This document shows, piece after piece, positions 22,024 through 30,149 of a stretch of DNA of 64,000 nt. A program made the translations under genes and the position numbers. The notes under the pieces were generated by a model. It ran no database searches and was not told where the DNA came from. It worked only from the letters and a program-made list of their open reading frames with translations. Position 1 is the first letter of the stretch. Every line of letters begins with the position of its first letter. Source of the DNA: Streptomyces cylindrosporus (GTDB lineage: Bacteria > Actinomycetota > Actinomycetes > Streptomycetales > Streptomycetaceae); NCBI RefSeq assembly GCF_022698165.1, contig NZ_JALDAY010000023.1, positions 1 through 64,000 on the forward strand. The letters are read 5' to 3'.

Positions 22024-23715
22024 TCACTTCGCGTCGGCATAGCACTCCACCACCGCCGTCGTGAACGGAAACCGCACCGGCGTCCGCCCGAAGGTCAGCC
22101 GCCCCGCCAGCTCCGCCGCCTCCCGGATCGCCGTCACGACCGTCGCCGCCTCCTCCTCGGGACAGTGCACGATCACCTCGTCGTGCTGGAAGAAGACCAG
22201 CTCGGCGGCCATGTCCGCGCACGCCTGGCGGAGTGCGGCGAGCAGCAGCAGGGCCCAGTCGGCCGCGCTGCCCTGGACCACGAAGTTGCGGGCGAAGCGG
22301 CCCCGCGCGCGAGCGTCGGTGGAGGCGTAACCGGGCATCCAGCCCTGCTCGGCGGGCTGTTCAGCCGGTTCGTCCTGCGGTATGCCCGCCTCGTCGCCGA
22401 GGCCGTCGCGCGCCCCGGCCGCGGGTGGGCAGGTCCGGCCCAGCCAGGTCCGTACGAGCCGTCCCTCCTCGCCCGCGCGCGCCGCGTCGTCGACGTACGC
22501 GACCGCCCTGGGGAAGCGGCGTCTGAGCGCGGCGAGGTTCTTGAGGCCGTCGCCAGAGGTCTGGCCGTAGACCGCGCCGAGCACGGCCAGCTTGGCCTGG
22601 GCCCGGTCGCCGGAGAAGGCCCGGTCGGAGACGGACTGGTAGAGGTCGCTCTCGCGCCCGGCCACCTCCATCAGGCCGGGATCGCGGGAGATGGCCGCGA
22701 GGACGCGCGGCTCCATCTGGTCGGCGTCGGCCACGACCAGCCGCCAGCCGGGGTCGGCGACGACGGCCCTGCGGATCACCTTGGGGATCTGGAGCGCGCC
22801 CCCGCCATTGGTGACCCAGCGGCCGGTTACGGTCCCGCCCGCCATGAACTCGGGCCGGAACCGCCCCTCGCGCACCCAGTCCTGCAGCCAGGACCAGCCG
22901 TGGGCGACCCAGATCCGGTACAGCTTCTTGTACTCGACCAGTGGCTTCACGGCGGGGTGGTCGATGGACTCGATCTCCCAGCGCCGGGTCGAGCGCACCT
23001 TGATCCCGGCCTGCGCGAAGGCCTTGATGACGTCGGCGGGCAGATCGGGCCGGACCCGGCGCCCGAAGGCCGCGGACACCTCGTCGGCCAGCTCGGCCAG
23101 GCGGCGGGGCTCGCCACCGCCTGCGTACCGCTCGCCGAGCATCTCGTGCAGCACCTGCCGGTGCACGTCCGCGCTCCACGGCAGCCCGGCGTGGTTCATC
23201 TCGGCCGCGACCAGCATCCCCGCCGACTCGGCCGCGGTCAGCAGCCGCATGCGGTCGGGGTGGGCGGTGGTGTCGTGCCGGCGCTGCTGCTCGGCGTACA
23301 CCTCGACGAGGTCCGGGAGCGGTACGGGGATGGTGCGGGGTTCGAAGAGGGAGGACTGCAGGCCTGGTTCGGCCGAGCGCTGGGGCGGATCGGGCGGTAC
23401 GGGGCCGCCGCGCAGCCGGGCCAGGGCGGCGGCGGCCGAGCGTGGTTCGCCGTACCGCCCCTCGTGGCCCAGCAGGAGGGTCTCGGCGTCCTCGACGTCG
23501 TAGCACCGCTCCACTCGCACCCCCGCGGCGAGCAGGCGCGGATAGACCTCGGGTGTGGACCGCCAGACCCACCGGCCGACCTCGGGCCGCCCCCGTACCG
23601 CCCCGGCCAGGTCCGCCTCCCGCCGCACCGGTCCGGCGAGCAGCCCGTCCGGGCCGAGGGGGGCGAGCTCCACGCCACCGTCCTCGGCCGGAGCGAGTGC
23701 CCAGCGGTCGGTCAT
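22024..23715 (-). CDS. DNA polymerase I-like protein (family A, polymerase module)
   Basis: 563 residues, much shorter than PolA (about 900), lacking the 5' nuclease. It has a degenerate N-terminal exonuclease-like half and a family A polymerase domain. Motif A reads VVADADQMEPRVLAA (DYSQIELR in PolA), motif B is DRAQAKLAVLGAVYGQTSGDG (the R/K helix) and motif C is QHDEVIV with the catalytic Asp-Glu. Such a second family A polymerase is widespread in Streptomyces, annotated as bifunctional 3'-5' exonuclease/polymerase; a repair role is plausible. I start at the internal ATG 23715 (MTDRWALAP), which opens the conserved part. It is convergent with the SARP gene, 18 bases apart. Confidence 0.85.
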   Translation of the reverse strand: MTDRWALAPAEDGGVELAPLGPDGLLAGPVRREADLAGAVRGRPEVGRWVWRSTPEVYPRLLAAGVRVERCYDVEDAETLLLGHEGRYGEPRSAAAALARLRGGPVPPDPPQRSAEPGLQSSLFEPRTIPVPLPDLVEVYAEQQRRHDTTAHPDRMRLLTAAESAGMLVAAEMNHAGLPWSADVHRQVLHEMLGERYAGGGEPRRLAELADEVSAAFGRRVRPDLPADVIKAFAQAGIKVRSTRRWEIESIDHPAVKPLVEYKKLYRIWVAHGWSWLQDWVREGRFRPEFMAGGTVTGRWVTNGGGALQIPKVIRRAVVADPGWRLVVADADQMEPRVLAAISRDPGLMEVAGRESDLYQSVSDRAFSGDRAQAKLAVLGAVYGQTSGDGLKNLAALRRRFPRAVAYVDDAARAGEEGRLVRTWLGRTCPPAAGARDGLGDEAGIPQDEPAEQPAEQGWMPGYASTDARARGRFARNFVVQGSAADWALLLLAALRQACADMAAELVFFQHDEVIVHCPEEEAATVVTAIREAAELAGRLTFGRTPVRFPFTTAVVECYADAK

Positions 23716-23769
23716 GGTTGCGAGTGTGGCAGGAGGGTCTGACAACGGCTCGGACCTGCGGATACGGGT

Positions 23770-24501
23770 CTAGGCGGGCGGGGCCTGCAGATACCCCTCC
23801 AGCAGCCGCGCCAGCTCGCTCTCCACGGCCTCCTTTTCGACGCCGAGGCCGGACAGGACTCCGCTGCCGTGCTCGAACTCCAGCAGGGCCAGCAGGATGT
23901 GCTCGGTGCCGATGTAGTTGTGGCCCAGGCGCAGGGCCTCACGGAAGGTCAGCTCCAGGACCTTCTTCGCGTCGGAGGAGTACGGCACGAGCTCCGGGCC
24001 CTCCGCCGCGGCGGGCGGCAGCGCGGCCTGCGCGGCTTCCCGCACCGCGTCGAGGGTGACGCCCCGGGCGACGATCGCCTTGGCGGCCAGCCCGTCCGGT
24101 TCCGCGAGCAGGCCGAGGACCAGGTGGGCGGGAAGCACCTCGGTGTGGGGTGCGGACTTGGCCTCGTTGTGCGAGGTCATGACCACGTTGCGGGCGCGCA
24201 GGGTGTAGCGGCCGAAGCCCTGGTTGGGGTCCAGGCCGGTCGACTCCTTGGGCACGAACCGCTTCTGCGCGGCCTGCCGCGTGACGCCCATGCTCTGGCC
24301 GATGTCCGTCCAGGACGCGCCGGAGCGGCGGGCCTGGTCGACGAAGTGGCCGATCAGGTGGTCGGCCACCTCGCCGAGGTGGTCCGCGGCGATCACCGCG
24401 TCCTGGAGCTGGTCGAGGGGTTCGGAGTGGACCTTCTTGATGGCCGCGATGAGGTCGTCGAGACGCACGGATGACGTGACGGGGTTCGGGTTCGTCGACA
24501 T
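23770..24501 (-). CDS. Clp N-terminal-domain protein with HTH
   Basis: 243 residues. The first 85 or so resemble a helix-turn-helix module found in this actinobacterial family (DIGQSMGVTRQAAQKRF is HTH-like). Residues 95-240 are two Clp-N repeats (LGLLAEPDGLAAKAI and GHNYIGTEHILLALLEFEHG), the substrate/adaptor-binding domain of ClpA/ClpC, but no AAA+ ATPase follows. It may act as a regulator or adaptor in proteolysis or stress response. Two inverted repeats lie directly upstream of its ATG (24504-24548), which suggests autoregulation. Unusually for the region, it is transcribed toward the polymerase gene. Confidence 0.82.
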   Translation of the reverse strand: MSTNPNPVTSSVRLDDLIAAIKKVHSEPLDQLQDAVIAADHLGEVADHLIGHFVDQARRSGASWTDIGQSMGVTRQAAQKRFVPKESTGLDPNQGFGRYTLRARNVVMTSHNEAKSAPHTEVLPAHLVLGLLAEPDGLAAKAIVARGVTLDAVREAAQAALPPAAAEGPELVPYSSDAKKVLELTFREALRLGHNYIGTEHILLALLEFEHGSGVLSGLGVEKEAVESELARLLEGYLQAPPA

Positions 24502-24503
24502 GT

Positions 24504-24548
24504 GTCAACCGTAGGTTGACGACAGAAGGGTGTCAACCTTGAGTTGAC
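24504..24548. promoter_or_regulatory. Double inverted-repeat operator GTCAAC-N5-GTTGAC (x2)
   Basis: Two identical dyads, GTCAAC-5 nt-GTTGAC, at 24504-24520 and 24532-24548, centres 28 bp apart. The first ends two bases before the ATG of the Clp-N/HTH gene (minus strand), and the second covers the stop codon of the LysE gene. The TTGAC halves also look like -35 elements. The simplest reading is an autoregulatory site for the HTH of the Clp-N protein. Confidence 0.7.
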
Positions 24549-25156
24549 AGCCGGATCGCCAGGCCCGTGAAGACCGTCCCGGTGAAGATGTTCAGCCCGC
24601 GCGCCACCCGCCGGCTGCGCCGCAGCAGGGCGGAGAGCTTGCCGGACAGCAGGCCGATCGAGCCGTCCACGAAGAACCCCATGACGGTGATGGTCAGCCC
24701 GAAGACCAGGAACTGCTCGCGCACATGGCCGAGTCCGGGGTCCACGAACTGCGGCAGGAAGGCCACATTGAAGAGGATCACCTTGGGGTTGAGCAGATTG
24801 GTCACGGCCCCCTGCCAGAAGGCCCGCCGCCGCCCCGGCTCCGCCGGCCCGCCCTCCCCAGCCGGGTCCCCGCGGTCCCGGAAGGCCTTCACCGCGAGGT
24901 ACAGCAGATAGGCCGCGCCCGCCCAGCGCAGCGCGTGGTACAGCGTCGGCAACGACAGGAACAGCGCCGACAGACCGAGCGCGGCGGCCACCGTGTGCAC
25001 GAACATCGCGCAGGCCACCCCGGCCGCCGCCAGCACCCCGGTCCGTGGTCCGCCGCGGCCCCCCATCGCCACGATGAACATCATGTCGGGGCCGGGGGTG
25101 ACACAGAGCGCGAAGGCGGCCACGAGGAAGGCCGCGTACGAAGACAAGTCCACCAT
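24533..25156 (-). CDS. LysE/RhtB-family amino acid exporter
   Basis: 207 residues with six hydrophobic segments, the LysE/RhtB plan. The family mark LCVTPGPDMMFIV (about 18-30) and the loop NLLNPKVILFNVAFLPQFV (about 120-138) are both present. Members export amino acids or homoserine-lactone-like compounds across the inner membrane; the substrate here is unknown. The GTP-rich cytosolic loop (about 95-110) is Gly/Glu/Arg-rich. It ends inside the operator of the next gene, 31 bases from the Clp-N start, so read-through into that gene is possible. Divergent from the S41 peptidase gene. Confidence 0.88.
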   Translation of the reverse strand: MVDLSSYAAFLVAAFALCVTPGPDMMFIVAMGGRGGPRTGVLAAAGVACAMFVHTVAAALGLSALFLSLPTLYHALRWAGAAYLLYLAVKAFRDRGDPAGEGGPAEPGRRRAFWQGAVTNLLNPKVILFNVAFLPQFVDPGLGHVREQFLVFGLTITVMGFFVDGSIGLLSGKLSALLRRSRRVARGLNIFTGTVFTGLAIRLSTQG

Positions 25157-25267
25157 GGGGCCATGCTCGAAACCGCGGGGGAGTGTGGCGAGCGAATTTC
25201 GGGGAGTGAGACGAGTCCTGGAAAACGCCGTGTGGGGCGCGGGTGGACGGTGGTTGACTCAGCTGCC

Positions 25268-26230
25268 ATGACCACGACCACAACGCCGCCCGGAACGGGT
25301 CTCACCGAACCCGCCGCCGCAACTCCCGTCCCCGTCACGGATGTTCCGGCGATCGTGGACGAGACGGCCCGGCTGCTCACCGAGCACTACGTCTTCCCGG
25401 ACGTCGCCGAACAACTGGCGGCCCTGCTGCGCCGACGGCTGGCCGAGGGGGCGTACGACGTCGCGAACGCCGAGGAACTCGGCTCTCTGGTCAGCGCCGA
25501 TCTGCAGTCGCTCAACAGCGACCCGCACCTGCGCCTCATGTACCACCCGGAGCGCGTACCGCAGGGCAGGGGAGAGGCCGCCGAGGCCGCCATGCGCCGC
25601 GAGTTCGACGCCTCCCTGGGCGGCGTCCCGCGTATGCAACTGCTCGACGGCGGCACCGCGCTCCTCGAACTCGCCCCCGTCCTCTTCCCGCTCGCCTGGT
25701 CGGCCGAGCCGCTCACCGCGGCGCTCACCCTGGTCGCCCGCGCCGACGCCCTGGTCCTGGACCTCAGGTCCACCAGGGGCGGCGATCCGGACGCCGTCGC
25801 CCACATCTGCAGCTACCTCCTGGACGAGCGCACCCACCTGAACACCCTGTACGCGCGCGTGGGCGACCGTTACGACCAGTACTGGACGCAGCCGCACGTC
25901 CCCGGCGCCCGCTTCGGCGGCACCAAGCCGCTCTACGTCCTCACCGGCTCCCGCACCTTCTCCGCCGCCGAGGAACTGGCCTACGACCTCCAGCAGCTGG
26001 GCCGCGCGACCGTGGTGGGCGAGCCGACCCGGGGCGGCGCCCACCCGCGCGAGGGCTGGACCGTCCACCCCAACCTGGAGGCCACCATCCCGGTGGCCCG
26101 GGCGATCAACCCGGTCTCCGGCACGAACTGGGAGGGCACGGGAGTCCTGCCGGACGTCCCCTGCCCGGCGCCGGAGGCGGTCGACCGGACCCTGACGCTG
26201 ATCCGGTCCCTGCCCGACCGGCCCGCCTGA
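25268..26230 (+). CDS. S41-family (IRBP-like) peptidase
   Basis: 320 residues. After a Thr/Pro-rich start, helices VPAIVDETARLLTEHYVFPDVAEQL match the N-terminal domain of IRBP/tricorn-core-like S41 enzymes. The catalytic core holds VLDLRSTRGGDPDAVAHICSYL and TGSRTFSAAEELAYDLQQLGRATVVGEPTRGGAHP, where Ser in TFSAAE is the nucleophile. Domain content matches C-terminal-processing relatives without a PDZ domain. No signal peptide, so probably cytoplasmic. ATG at 25268 sits at the start of conserved sequence. Substrates of these Streptomyces proteins are unknown. Confidence 0.85.
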   Translation: MTTTTTPPGTGLTEPAAATPVPVTDVPAIVDETARLLTEHYVFPDVAEQLAALLRRRLAEGAYDVANAEELGSLVSADLQSLNSDPHLRLMYHPERVPQGRGEAAEAAMRREFDASLGGVPRMQLLDGGTALLELAPVLFPLAWSAEPLTAALTLVARADALVLDLRSTRGGDPDAVAHICSYLLDERTHLNTLYARVGDRYDQYWTQPHVPGARFGGTKPLYVLTGSRTFSAAEELAYDLQQLGRATVVGEPTRGGAHPREGWTVHPNLEATIPVARAINPVSGTNWEGTGVLPDVPCPAPEAVDRTLTLIRSLPDRPA

Positions 26231-26290
26231 TCCATCCTTTCCGGATCAGCGGCCGCACCCGTTGTCAGTGCCCCGTGGCACGATCGACGT

Positions 26291-27418
26291 GTGAGCAGCA
26301 GTACGCCCAGCACCGTCGAGCGGGCCTTCGAGGTCGCGCTGTACGCCGAGTCCGATGCCGCATTGGACGCCGGCGCCTCGATGCTGGCCGCCGACCCCGG
26401 CGCCGACGGGGAACTGGACCGGCGGGGGCGGGAGTTCGTGGCGTCGGCCTGGGGGCGCGGCTGGCAGCCCGCCGACGTGGTCCGGATCGTGCGCCGCGAG
26501 CTGGACGACGTACACGTGCGGCTGGTGTCCGCGCTGATCCGCGCGCAGCAGCCGGACGACCGCCCGCGCGGCCCCCGCTGGACCGCGCAGCTCGACGAAC
26601 TCGCGGCCGAGGCCGCCGAAGCCGGCAGGCCACCCCGCACCGACCGCTTCTCGCACGCCACCACGGTCCTGGAGCTGTACCGCCTGCTGCTCCGCCTGCC
26701 CACGCTGGAGCCGCTGGACGAGCCCGCCCGGCACTCCGCGACCCCGTCCGAGTCCCGCATGCTCACCCGTATCCGCGCGCTGCTCGCCAAGGCCGAGGCG
26801 ACCGGCTTCCCGGAGGAGGCGGAGGCGCTCACCGCCAAGGCGCAGGAGCTGTCGGCCCGGCACAGCATCGACGAGGCGCTGCTCGCGGCCCGGGCGCCCG
26901 CGAAGGACGCCCCGGGCGCCTGCCGGATCGGTGTCGAGCCGCCGTACGAGCAGGCCAAGGCGGTCCTGCTGGACGCGGTCGCCACCGCCAACCACTGCCG
27001 GGCCGTGTGGAACGAACCGCTGTGCTTCTCCACGGTCGTCGGCTTCGAGGCCGACCTGGAGGCCGTCGAGCTGCTCTACACCTCGCTGCTCGTACAGGCC
27101 ACGCGCGCGATGACAAAGGCAGAGGCGGCGCAGCGGGCCGGGGGCCGGGGCCGTACGAAGACCTTCCGGCAGTCGTTCCTCGCGGCGTACGCCCACCGAA
27201 TAGGCACCCGGCTCGCGGCCGCCGCCGAGACCCAGGTGACCGACGACCTGCTGCCGGTGCTGGCCTCGCGCGAGGTCGCGGTCACGGCGCAGACGGACCG
27301 GCTGTTCCCGAGCACGACCACGACCCGGCTGCGCGGGGTGAGCGACGAGGCGGGCTGGACGGAGGGCGCCGAGGCCGCGGACCGGGCCCAGGTGGGGGCC
27401 CGGCCACGGCTGCCGTGA
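26291..27418 (+). CDS. DUF2786-domain protein
   Basis: 375 residues. The middle (about 155-200) has the DUF2786 pattern: RMLTRIRALLAKAEATGFPEEAEALTAKAQELSARHSIDEALL. The N-terminal 150 residues are helical, and the region after 220 contains ANHCRAVWNEP and a long helix (FRQSFLAAYAHRIGTRLAAAAE) seen in full-length actinobacterial members. Phage proteins also carry this domain; the function is not known. GTG start at 26291. The gene converges on the DUF4232 lipoprotein, 9 bases between stops. Confidence 0.8.
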   Translation: MSSSTPSTVERAFEVALYAESDAALDAGASMLAADPGADGELDRRGREFVASAWGRGWQPADVVRIVRRELDDVHVRLVSALIRAQQPDDRPRGPRWTAQLDELAAEAAEAGRPPRTDRFSHATTVLELYRLLLRLPTLEPLDEPARHSATPSESRMLTRIRALLAKAEATGFPEEAEALTAKAQELSARHSIDEALLAARAPAKDAPGACRIGVEPPYEQAKAVLLDAVATANHCRAVWNEPLCFSTVVGFEADLEAVELLYTSLLVQATRAMTKAEAAQRAGGRGRTKTFRQSFLAAYAHRIGTRLAAAAETQVTDDLLPVLASREVAVTAQTDRLFPSTTTTRLRGVSDEAGWTEGAEAADRAQVGARPRLP

Positions 27419-27427
27419 GGCGGACCG

Positions 27428-27946
27428 TCAGTCGCCGGCCTGGGTGAACGGCGTGACCGAGGCGTTCGGCGCGTTCCCGTCGCCCTTGGTCGCGACCTCG
27501 CCGTAGGACCAGGTGAAGCTGTGGTCGGCGGTGGAGCCGGGCAGGGTGAACTTCACGGTCTTCACCGGGAGGCTCGCCTTCCCGCCCGCCTCCCCGCGGG
27601 TGTACGTGATCGTGAAGGAGGCCGTCGCGTCCTTGGCGAGCGTCAGCTTCTCGGGCGTCGCGGCCTTGTCGGTCGGGACGGTCGTGGAGACGTTCCCGGC
27701 GTAGAGGTCGACGGCGGGGAAGCCCTTCAGCGTGCACTTGGTGTCGCGGTTGGTGAGGGTGACGGTCACGTTCCCGGTGTCGCCGGCGGACGGGGCCGCG
27801 CTCGCGGCGACGTCCACGCCGAGCGAGTCCAGGACACACGCGTCGCCGGTCTTCTTCGCGGCGCCGTCGTCACCGCCGTTGTCGTCGCAGGCGGTCAGGA
27901 GGAGGGCCGCGGCGAGGGCGGCGACGGTGACGTGGGTGGCGCGCAT
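27428..27946 (-). CDS. DUF4232 lipoprotein
   Basis: 172 residues. The signal peptide ends in a lipobox LLTAC (about 16-20), so Cys20 should be lipidated and the protein anchored outside the membrane. The mature part has a short acidic Gly/Asp stretch and then the DUF4232 fold: NVTVTLTNRDTKCTLKGFPAVDLY, with two Cys likely forming a disulfide, and a C-terminal SFTWSYGEV strand. DUF4232 proteins are common exported proteins of unknown function in Streptomyces. ATG 27946 is chosen because it opens a clean n-region (MRATHV). 86 bases separate it from the lipoprotein gene upstream on the same strand. Confidence 0.88.
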   Translation of the reverse strand: MRATHVTVAALAAALLLTACDDNGGDDGAAKKTGDACVLDSLGVDVAASAAPSAGDTGNVTVTLTNRDTKCTLKGFPAVDLYAGNVSTTVPTDKAATPEKLTLAKDATASFTITYTRGEAGGKASLPVKTVKFTLPGSTADHSFTWSYGEVATKGDGNAPNASVTPFTQAGD

Positions 27947-28032
27947 GTGGTTCCTTGGGTGCTTCGGGGCGTGAGGCCGCGGATCGAGTCCATGGATCAT
28001 CACGTACGGAGCCATGGACCGGCGAAACGGGG

Positions 28033-28566
28033 TTACTGCCCGAGACTCGCCGTGGGCAGGCCCGTCGGCAGCTTCCCGCCCTCCGACTTGGTGAACGTCT
28101 CCTTGCCGAGACTCCCCGACCAAGTGACCGCCATGGACTTCGAGTTGACGGAGTCGACCATGCCGGTCGCCCGGTCCTTGCTGCCGTCCGTGCACGTCAG
28201 GTGGATCATCTCCATCCCGGCCTCCTTGCCCGCGGTGCCGCTGCACACGGAGCCGCCGGTGGAGAAGAGGCCGGCCTCCTTGCCGGTGATCACCAGGGCG
28301 ACGGCCTTGCCGCCGGTGGTGGCGAGCCAGCTGCCCTGCAGCCCGTCGGAGGCGGCCGTCGCCTCGCCGCTGCTGCCGCCGGTGTCGGCGGTCGACGTCG
28401 CCGAGGCGCTCGTGCTTGCGCTGGCCGAGGAGTCGTCGTCAGAGTCGCCACCGCTGCTGCAACCGGTCAGTACGAGTGCCCCGGTCAACCCTGCGGCGGC
28501 GGCAGCGATCCGCAGCTGCCGGCGCGACGCCGTGCGGGCGGGACGCGTGAAGGTCGCCGAAGTCAC
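28033..28566 (-). CDS. Small secreted lipoprotein
   Basis: 177 residues. A basic n-region (RPARTASRRQLRI) and an Ala-rich core lead to the lipobox LTGC (about 33-36). The next 40 residues are a Ser/Asp/Thr-rich tether, followed by a small beta-rich domain (LQGSWLATTGGKAVALVITG...VCSGTAGKEAG...HLTCTDGS...ATGMVDSV) with two cysteines. The twin-Arg-like RRQLR is weak, so Sec export is more likely. I do not recognise the domain; similar small lipoproteins with a GSW-start domain are frequent in the genus. Same orientation as the DUF4232 gene; possibly one transcript. Confidence 0.75.
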   Translation of the reverse strand: MTSATFTRPARTASRRQLRIAAAAAGLTGALVLTGCSSGGDSDDDSSASASTSASATSTADTGGSSGEATAASDGLQGSWLATTGGKAVALVITGKEAGLFSTGGSVCSGTAGKEAGMEMIHLTCTDGSKDRATGMVDSVNSKSMAVTWSGSLGKETFTKSEGGKLPTGLPTASLGQ

Positions 28567-29103
28567 AGGAAGCTCCCAAGCTGTAGCGTGCCGAGACCGG
28601 ACCGCCGGACGCCAAAGCCCGACGCCCGCAGCAAGCTACCAGCCCCACCCGTCCCACCCATGGGAAGCACCTGTGAGCCTTACCGGAAGGACTCACACCC
28701 TCCCAGCCCCGGGCGAGCCCGCCCCCGCGGCTGCCGAGCACCCCGCCCCCCGGCATCCGGCAGCAACGGCACCCGACAACCAGAAAGCGCCGCCCGCCCA
28801 GCCGCTGAACGCCCCCGCACGCCCGTGCTGCAGGGCGCCCCGAACCCTCCTCGCTCCAGCCGCCCCATCGCCCCTACCCCCCTCACCGGGACGACTTCCG
28901 TACCCCCTGGCCGATAGGCGCCCCGAACACCTCCCCCGCTCCGCGCCCCGCGCTCCGCGCCCCGCGCCCCGCGGCTCCGCGCTCCCGCGGCTCCGCGCTC
29001 CCGCGGCTCCGCGCTCCCGCGGCCCCGCGCTCCCGCGGCCCCGCGCTCCCGCGCCCCGCGGCCCCGCGCTCCCGCACCCCAGCCCCCCGTCGCCCCTACC
29101 CCC
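28567..29103. repeat. GC-rich tandem repeat flanked by a duplicated rpsN 3' end
   Basis: No supported gene in these 537 bases. From about 28938 to 29075 there are degenerate copies of a 16-bp unit, GCGGCTCCGCGCTCCC. The array is flanked by a duplicated segment of about 40 bp: 28868-28907 repeats 29090-29129, the rpsN stop region. On the minus strand the real gene ends GVRKASW and the copy ends GVRKSSR, both followed by TGA and the same downstream bases. The 28580-28860 part shows nothing recognisable. Confidence 0.7.
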
Positions 29104-29409
29104 TCACCAAGACGCTTTCCGCACCCCCGGCAAATACCCCGCATGCGCCTGCCCCCGCAGCCCCACCCGCGACAGCCCGAACGCCCGGAAATACCCCCGC
29201 GGTCGCCCGTCCACCTGATCCCGGTTCCGTACCCGCGTCGCGCTCGCGTCCCGCGGCTGGCGGTGCAGCTCACGCTGGGCCGCCAGCCGTTCCTGCTCCG
29301 TGGACGTCGGTCGCCGGATGATCTCCTTCAGCTCGGCCCGCCGCTCCGCGTACCGCGCGACGACCTCCCGCCGCTTCTCGTTCTTCGCGATCTTGCTCTT
29401 CTTCGCCAT
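29104..29409 (-). CDS. rpsN: 30S ribosomal protein S14, zinc-free paralogue
   Basis: 101 residues, the long C-minus type of S14 that lacks the CxxC zinc motifs of the short form. The start MAKKSKIAKNEKRREVVARYAERR and the C-terminal RPRGYFRAFGLSRVGLRGQAHAGYLPGVRKASW (split by the family signature) are typical. Such paralogues replace the zinc-binding S14 under zinc limitation. Its ATG overlaps the stop of the L28 gene (ATGA), forming a two-gene operon transcribed away from the Zur-type box at 29693. Its 3' end is duplicated 220 bases downstream. Confidence 0.95.
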   Translation of the reverse strand: MAKKSKIAKNEKRREVVARYAERRAELKEIIRRPTSTEQERLAAQRELHRQPRDASATRVRNRDQVDGRPRGYFRAFGLSRVGLRGQAHAGYLPGVRKASW

Positions 29410-29645
29410 CAGACCCGCACCCCCCGCGCCCGGATCCGCGCCACGGCCGCCTCAACGCCGATCGCGTCGACGGTCCTGATCCCCCGCGCGCTCAGCCGCA
29501 GCCGCACATGACGGCCCTCGCTCGGCAGCCAGTACCGCTTGCTCTGGACGTTCGGGTCGAAGCGGCGCGAGGTCCGCCGGTGGGAGTGGGAGACGCGGTT
29601 GCCGAAGCCTGGCCGTGCCCCGGTCAGCATGCAGTGCGCGGACAT
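29409..29645 (-). CDS. rpmB: 50S ribosomal protein L28, zinc-free paralogue
   Basis: 78 residues: MSAHCMLTGARPGFGNRVSH at the N-terminus, SHRRTSRRFDPN, and RLRLSARGIRTVD, all L28 hallmarks. It has a single cysteine at residue 5 and no second CxxC pair, so it cannot hold zinc as the housekeeping form does. The start ATG 29645 lies 48 bases from the Zur-type box shared with rpmG. Overlaps rpsN by one codon. Expected to be made when zinc is scarce, releasing zinc from the standard ribosomal proteins. Confidence 0.94.
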   Translation of the reverse strand: MSAHCMLTGARPGFGNRVSHSHRRTSRRFDPNVQSKRYWLPSEGRHVRLRLSARGIRTVDAIGVEAAVARIRARGVRV

Positions 29646-29692
29646 CGAGTGACGTACCTCTCCTGAAGCGATCCCAGAAGCCCTGTCGCTAA

Positions 29693-29707
29693 TGGAATTC
29701 ATTTTCA
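29693..29707. promoter_or_regulatory. Zur-type operator TGGAATTCATTTTCA
   Basis: A 15-bp imperfect dyad between the divergent rpmB and rpmG genes. It fits the Streptomyces Zur box pattern (TGaAAATgATTTTCA-like); the right half ATTTTCA is canonical and the left TGGAATT has two changes. Its AT content stands out from the surroundings. With zinc, Zur should bind and repress both ribosomal operons. Confidence 0.8.
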
Positions 29708-29720
29708 GTAAGATACCAGC

Positions 29721-29885
29721 ATGGCACGCAACGAACTCCGCCCGGTCATCAAACTCCGGTCGACGGCCGGCACCGGCTACACCTACGTGACCCGCAAGAA
29801 CCGCCGCAACGACCCGGACCGCATGACGCTGCGCAAGTACGACCCGGTCGCAGGCCGCCACGTCGACTTCCGAGAGGAGCGCTGA
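29721..29885 (+). CDS. rpmG: 50S ribosomal protein L33, zinc-free paralogue
   Basis: 54 residues: MARNELRPVIKLRSTAGTGYTYVTRKNRRNDPDRM (in two halves typical of L33), ending KYDPVAGRHVDFREER. No cysteines, so this is the C-minus form used without zinc. The ATG lies 14 bases past the Zur-type box, so the box sits over the promoter or start region. It is followed after 9 bases by rpmE2, with AGGAG inside its own last codons serving the next gene. Confidence 0.95.
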   Translation: MARNELRPVIKLRSTAGTGYTYVTRKNRRNDPDRMTLRKYDPVAGRHVDFREER

Positions 29886-29894
29886 ACCACCGCC

Positions 29895-30149
29895 ATGCGC
29901 AAGGCAATCCACCCGCCCTACGGCCCCGTCGTCTTCCGTGACCGCGCCGCGAACCACGCCTTCCTCACCCGCTCCACGATGACGAGCGGAAAGACGATCG
30001 AGTGGGAGGACGGCAACACCTACCCGGTCGTCGACGTCGAGATCTCGAACGTCAGCCACCCCTTCTACACCGGCACGGCCCGCGTCCTGGACACCGCCGG
30101 CCGCGTCGAGCGCTTCGAGCGTCGTTTCGGAAAGCGGGGCGGCGCGTGA
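29895..30149 (+). CDS. rpmE2: 50S ribosomal protein L31 type B (zinc-free)
   Basis: 84 residues. The start MRKAIHPPYGPVVFRD and the later GKTIEWEDGNTYPVVDVEISNVSHPFYTG are type B L31 features; the CxxC zinc site of type A is absent (no cysteine at all). In Bacillus and Streptomyces it replaces the zinc form during zinc starvation. It is second in the plus-strand Zur operon, and its stop overlaps the GTG of the CobW-like gene by four bases. Confidence 0.95.
   Translation: MRKAIHPPYGPVVFRDRAANHAFLTRSTMTSGKTIEWEDGNTYPVVDVEISNVSHPFYTGTARVLDTAGRVERFERRFGKRGGA

Noticed and set aside
28680..29077. Minus-strand ORFs with Gly/Arg/Ala repeats downstream of rpsN
   Set aside because: They are translations of the GC-rich tandem array and the duplicated rpsN end; composition is not that of a real protein.
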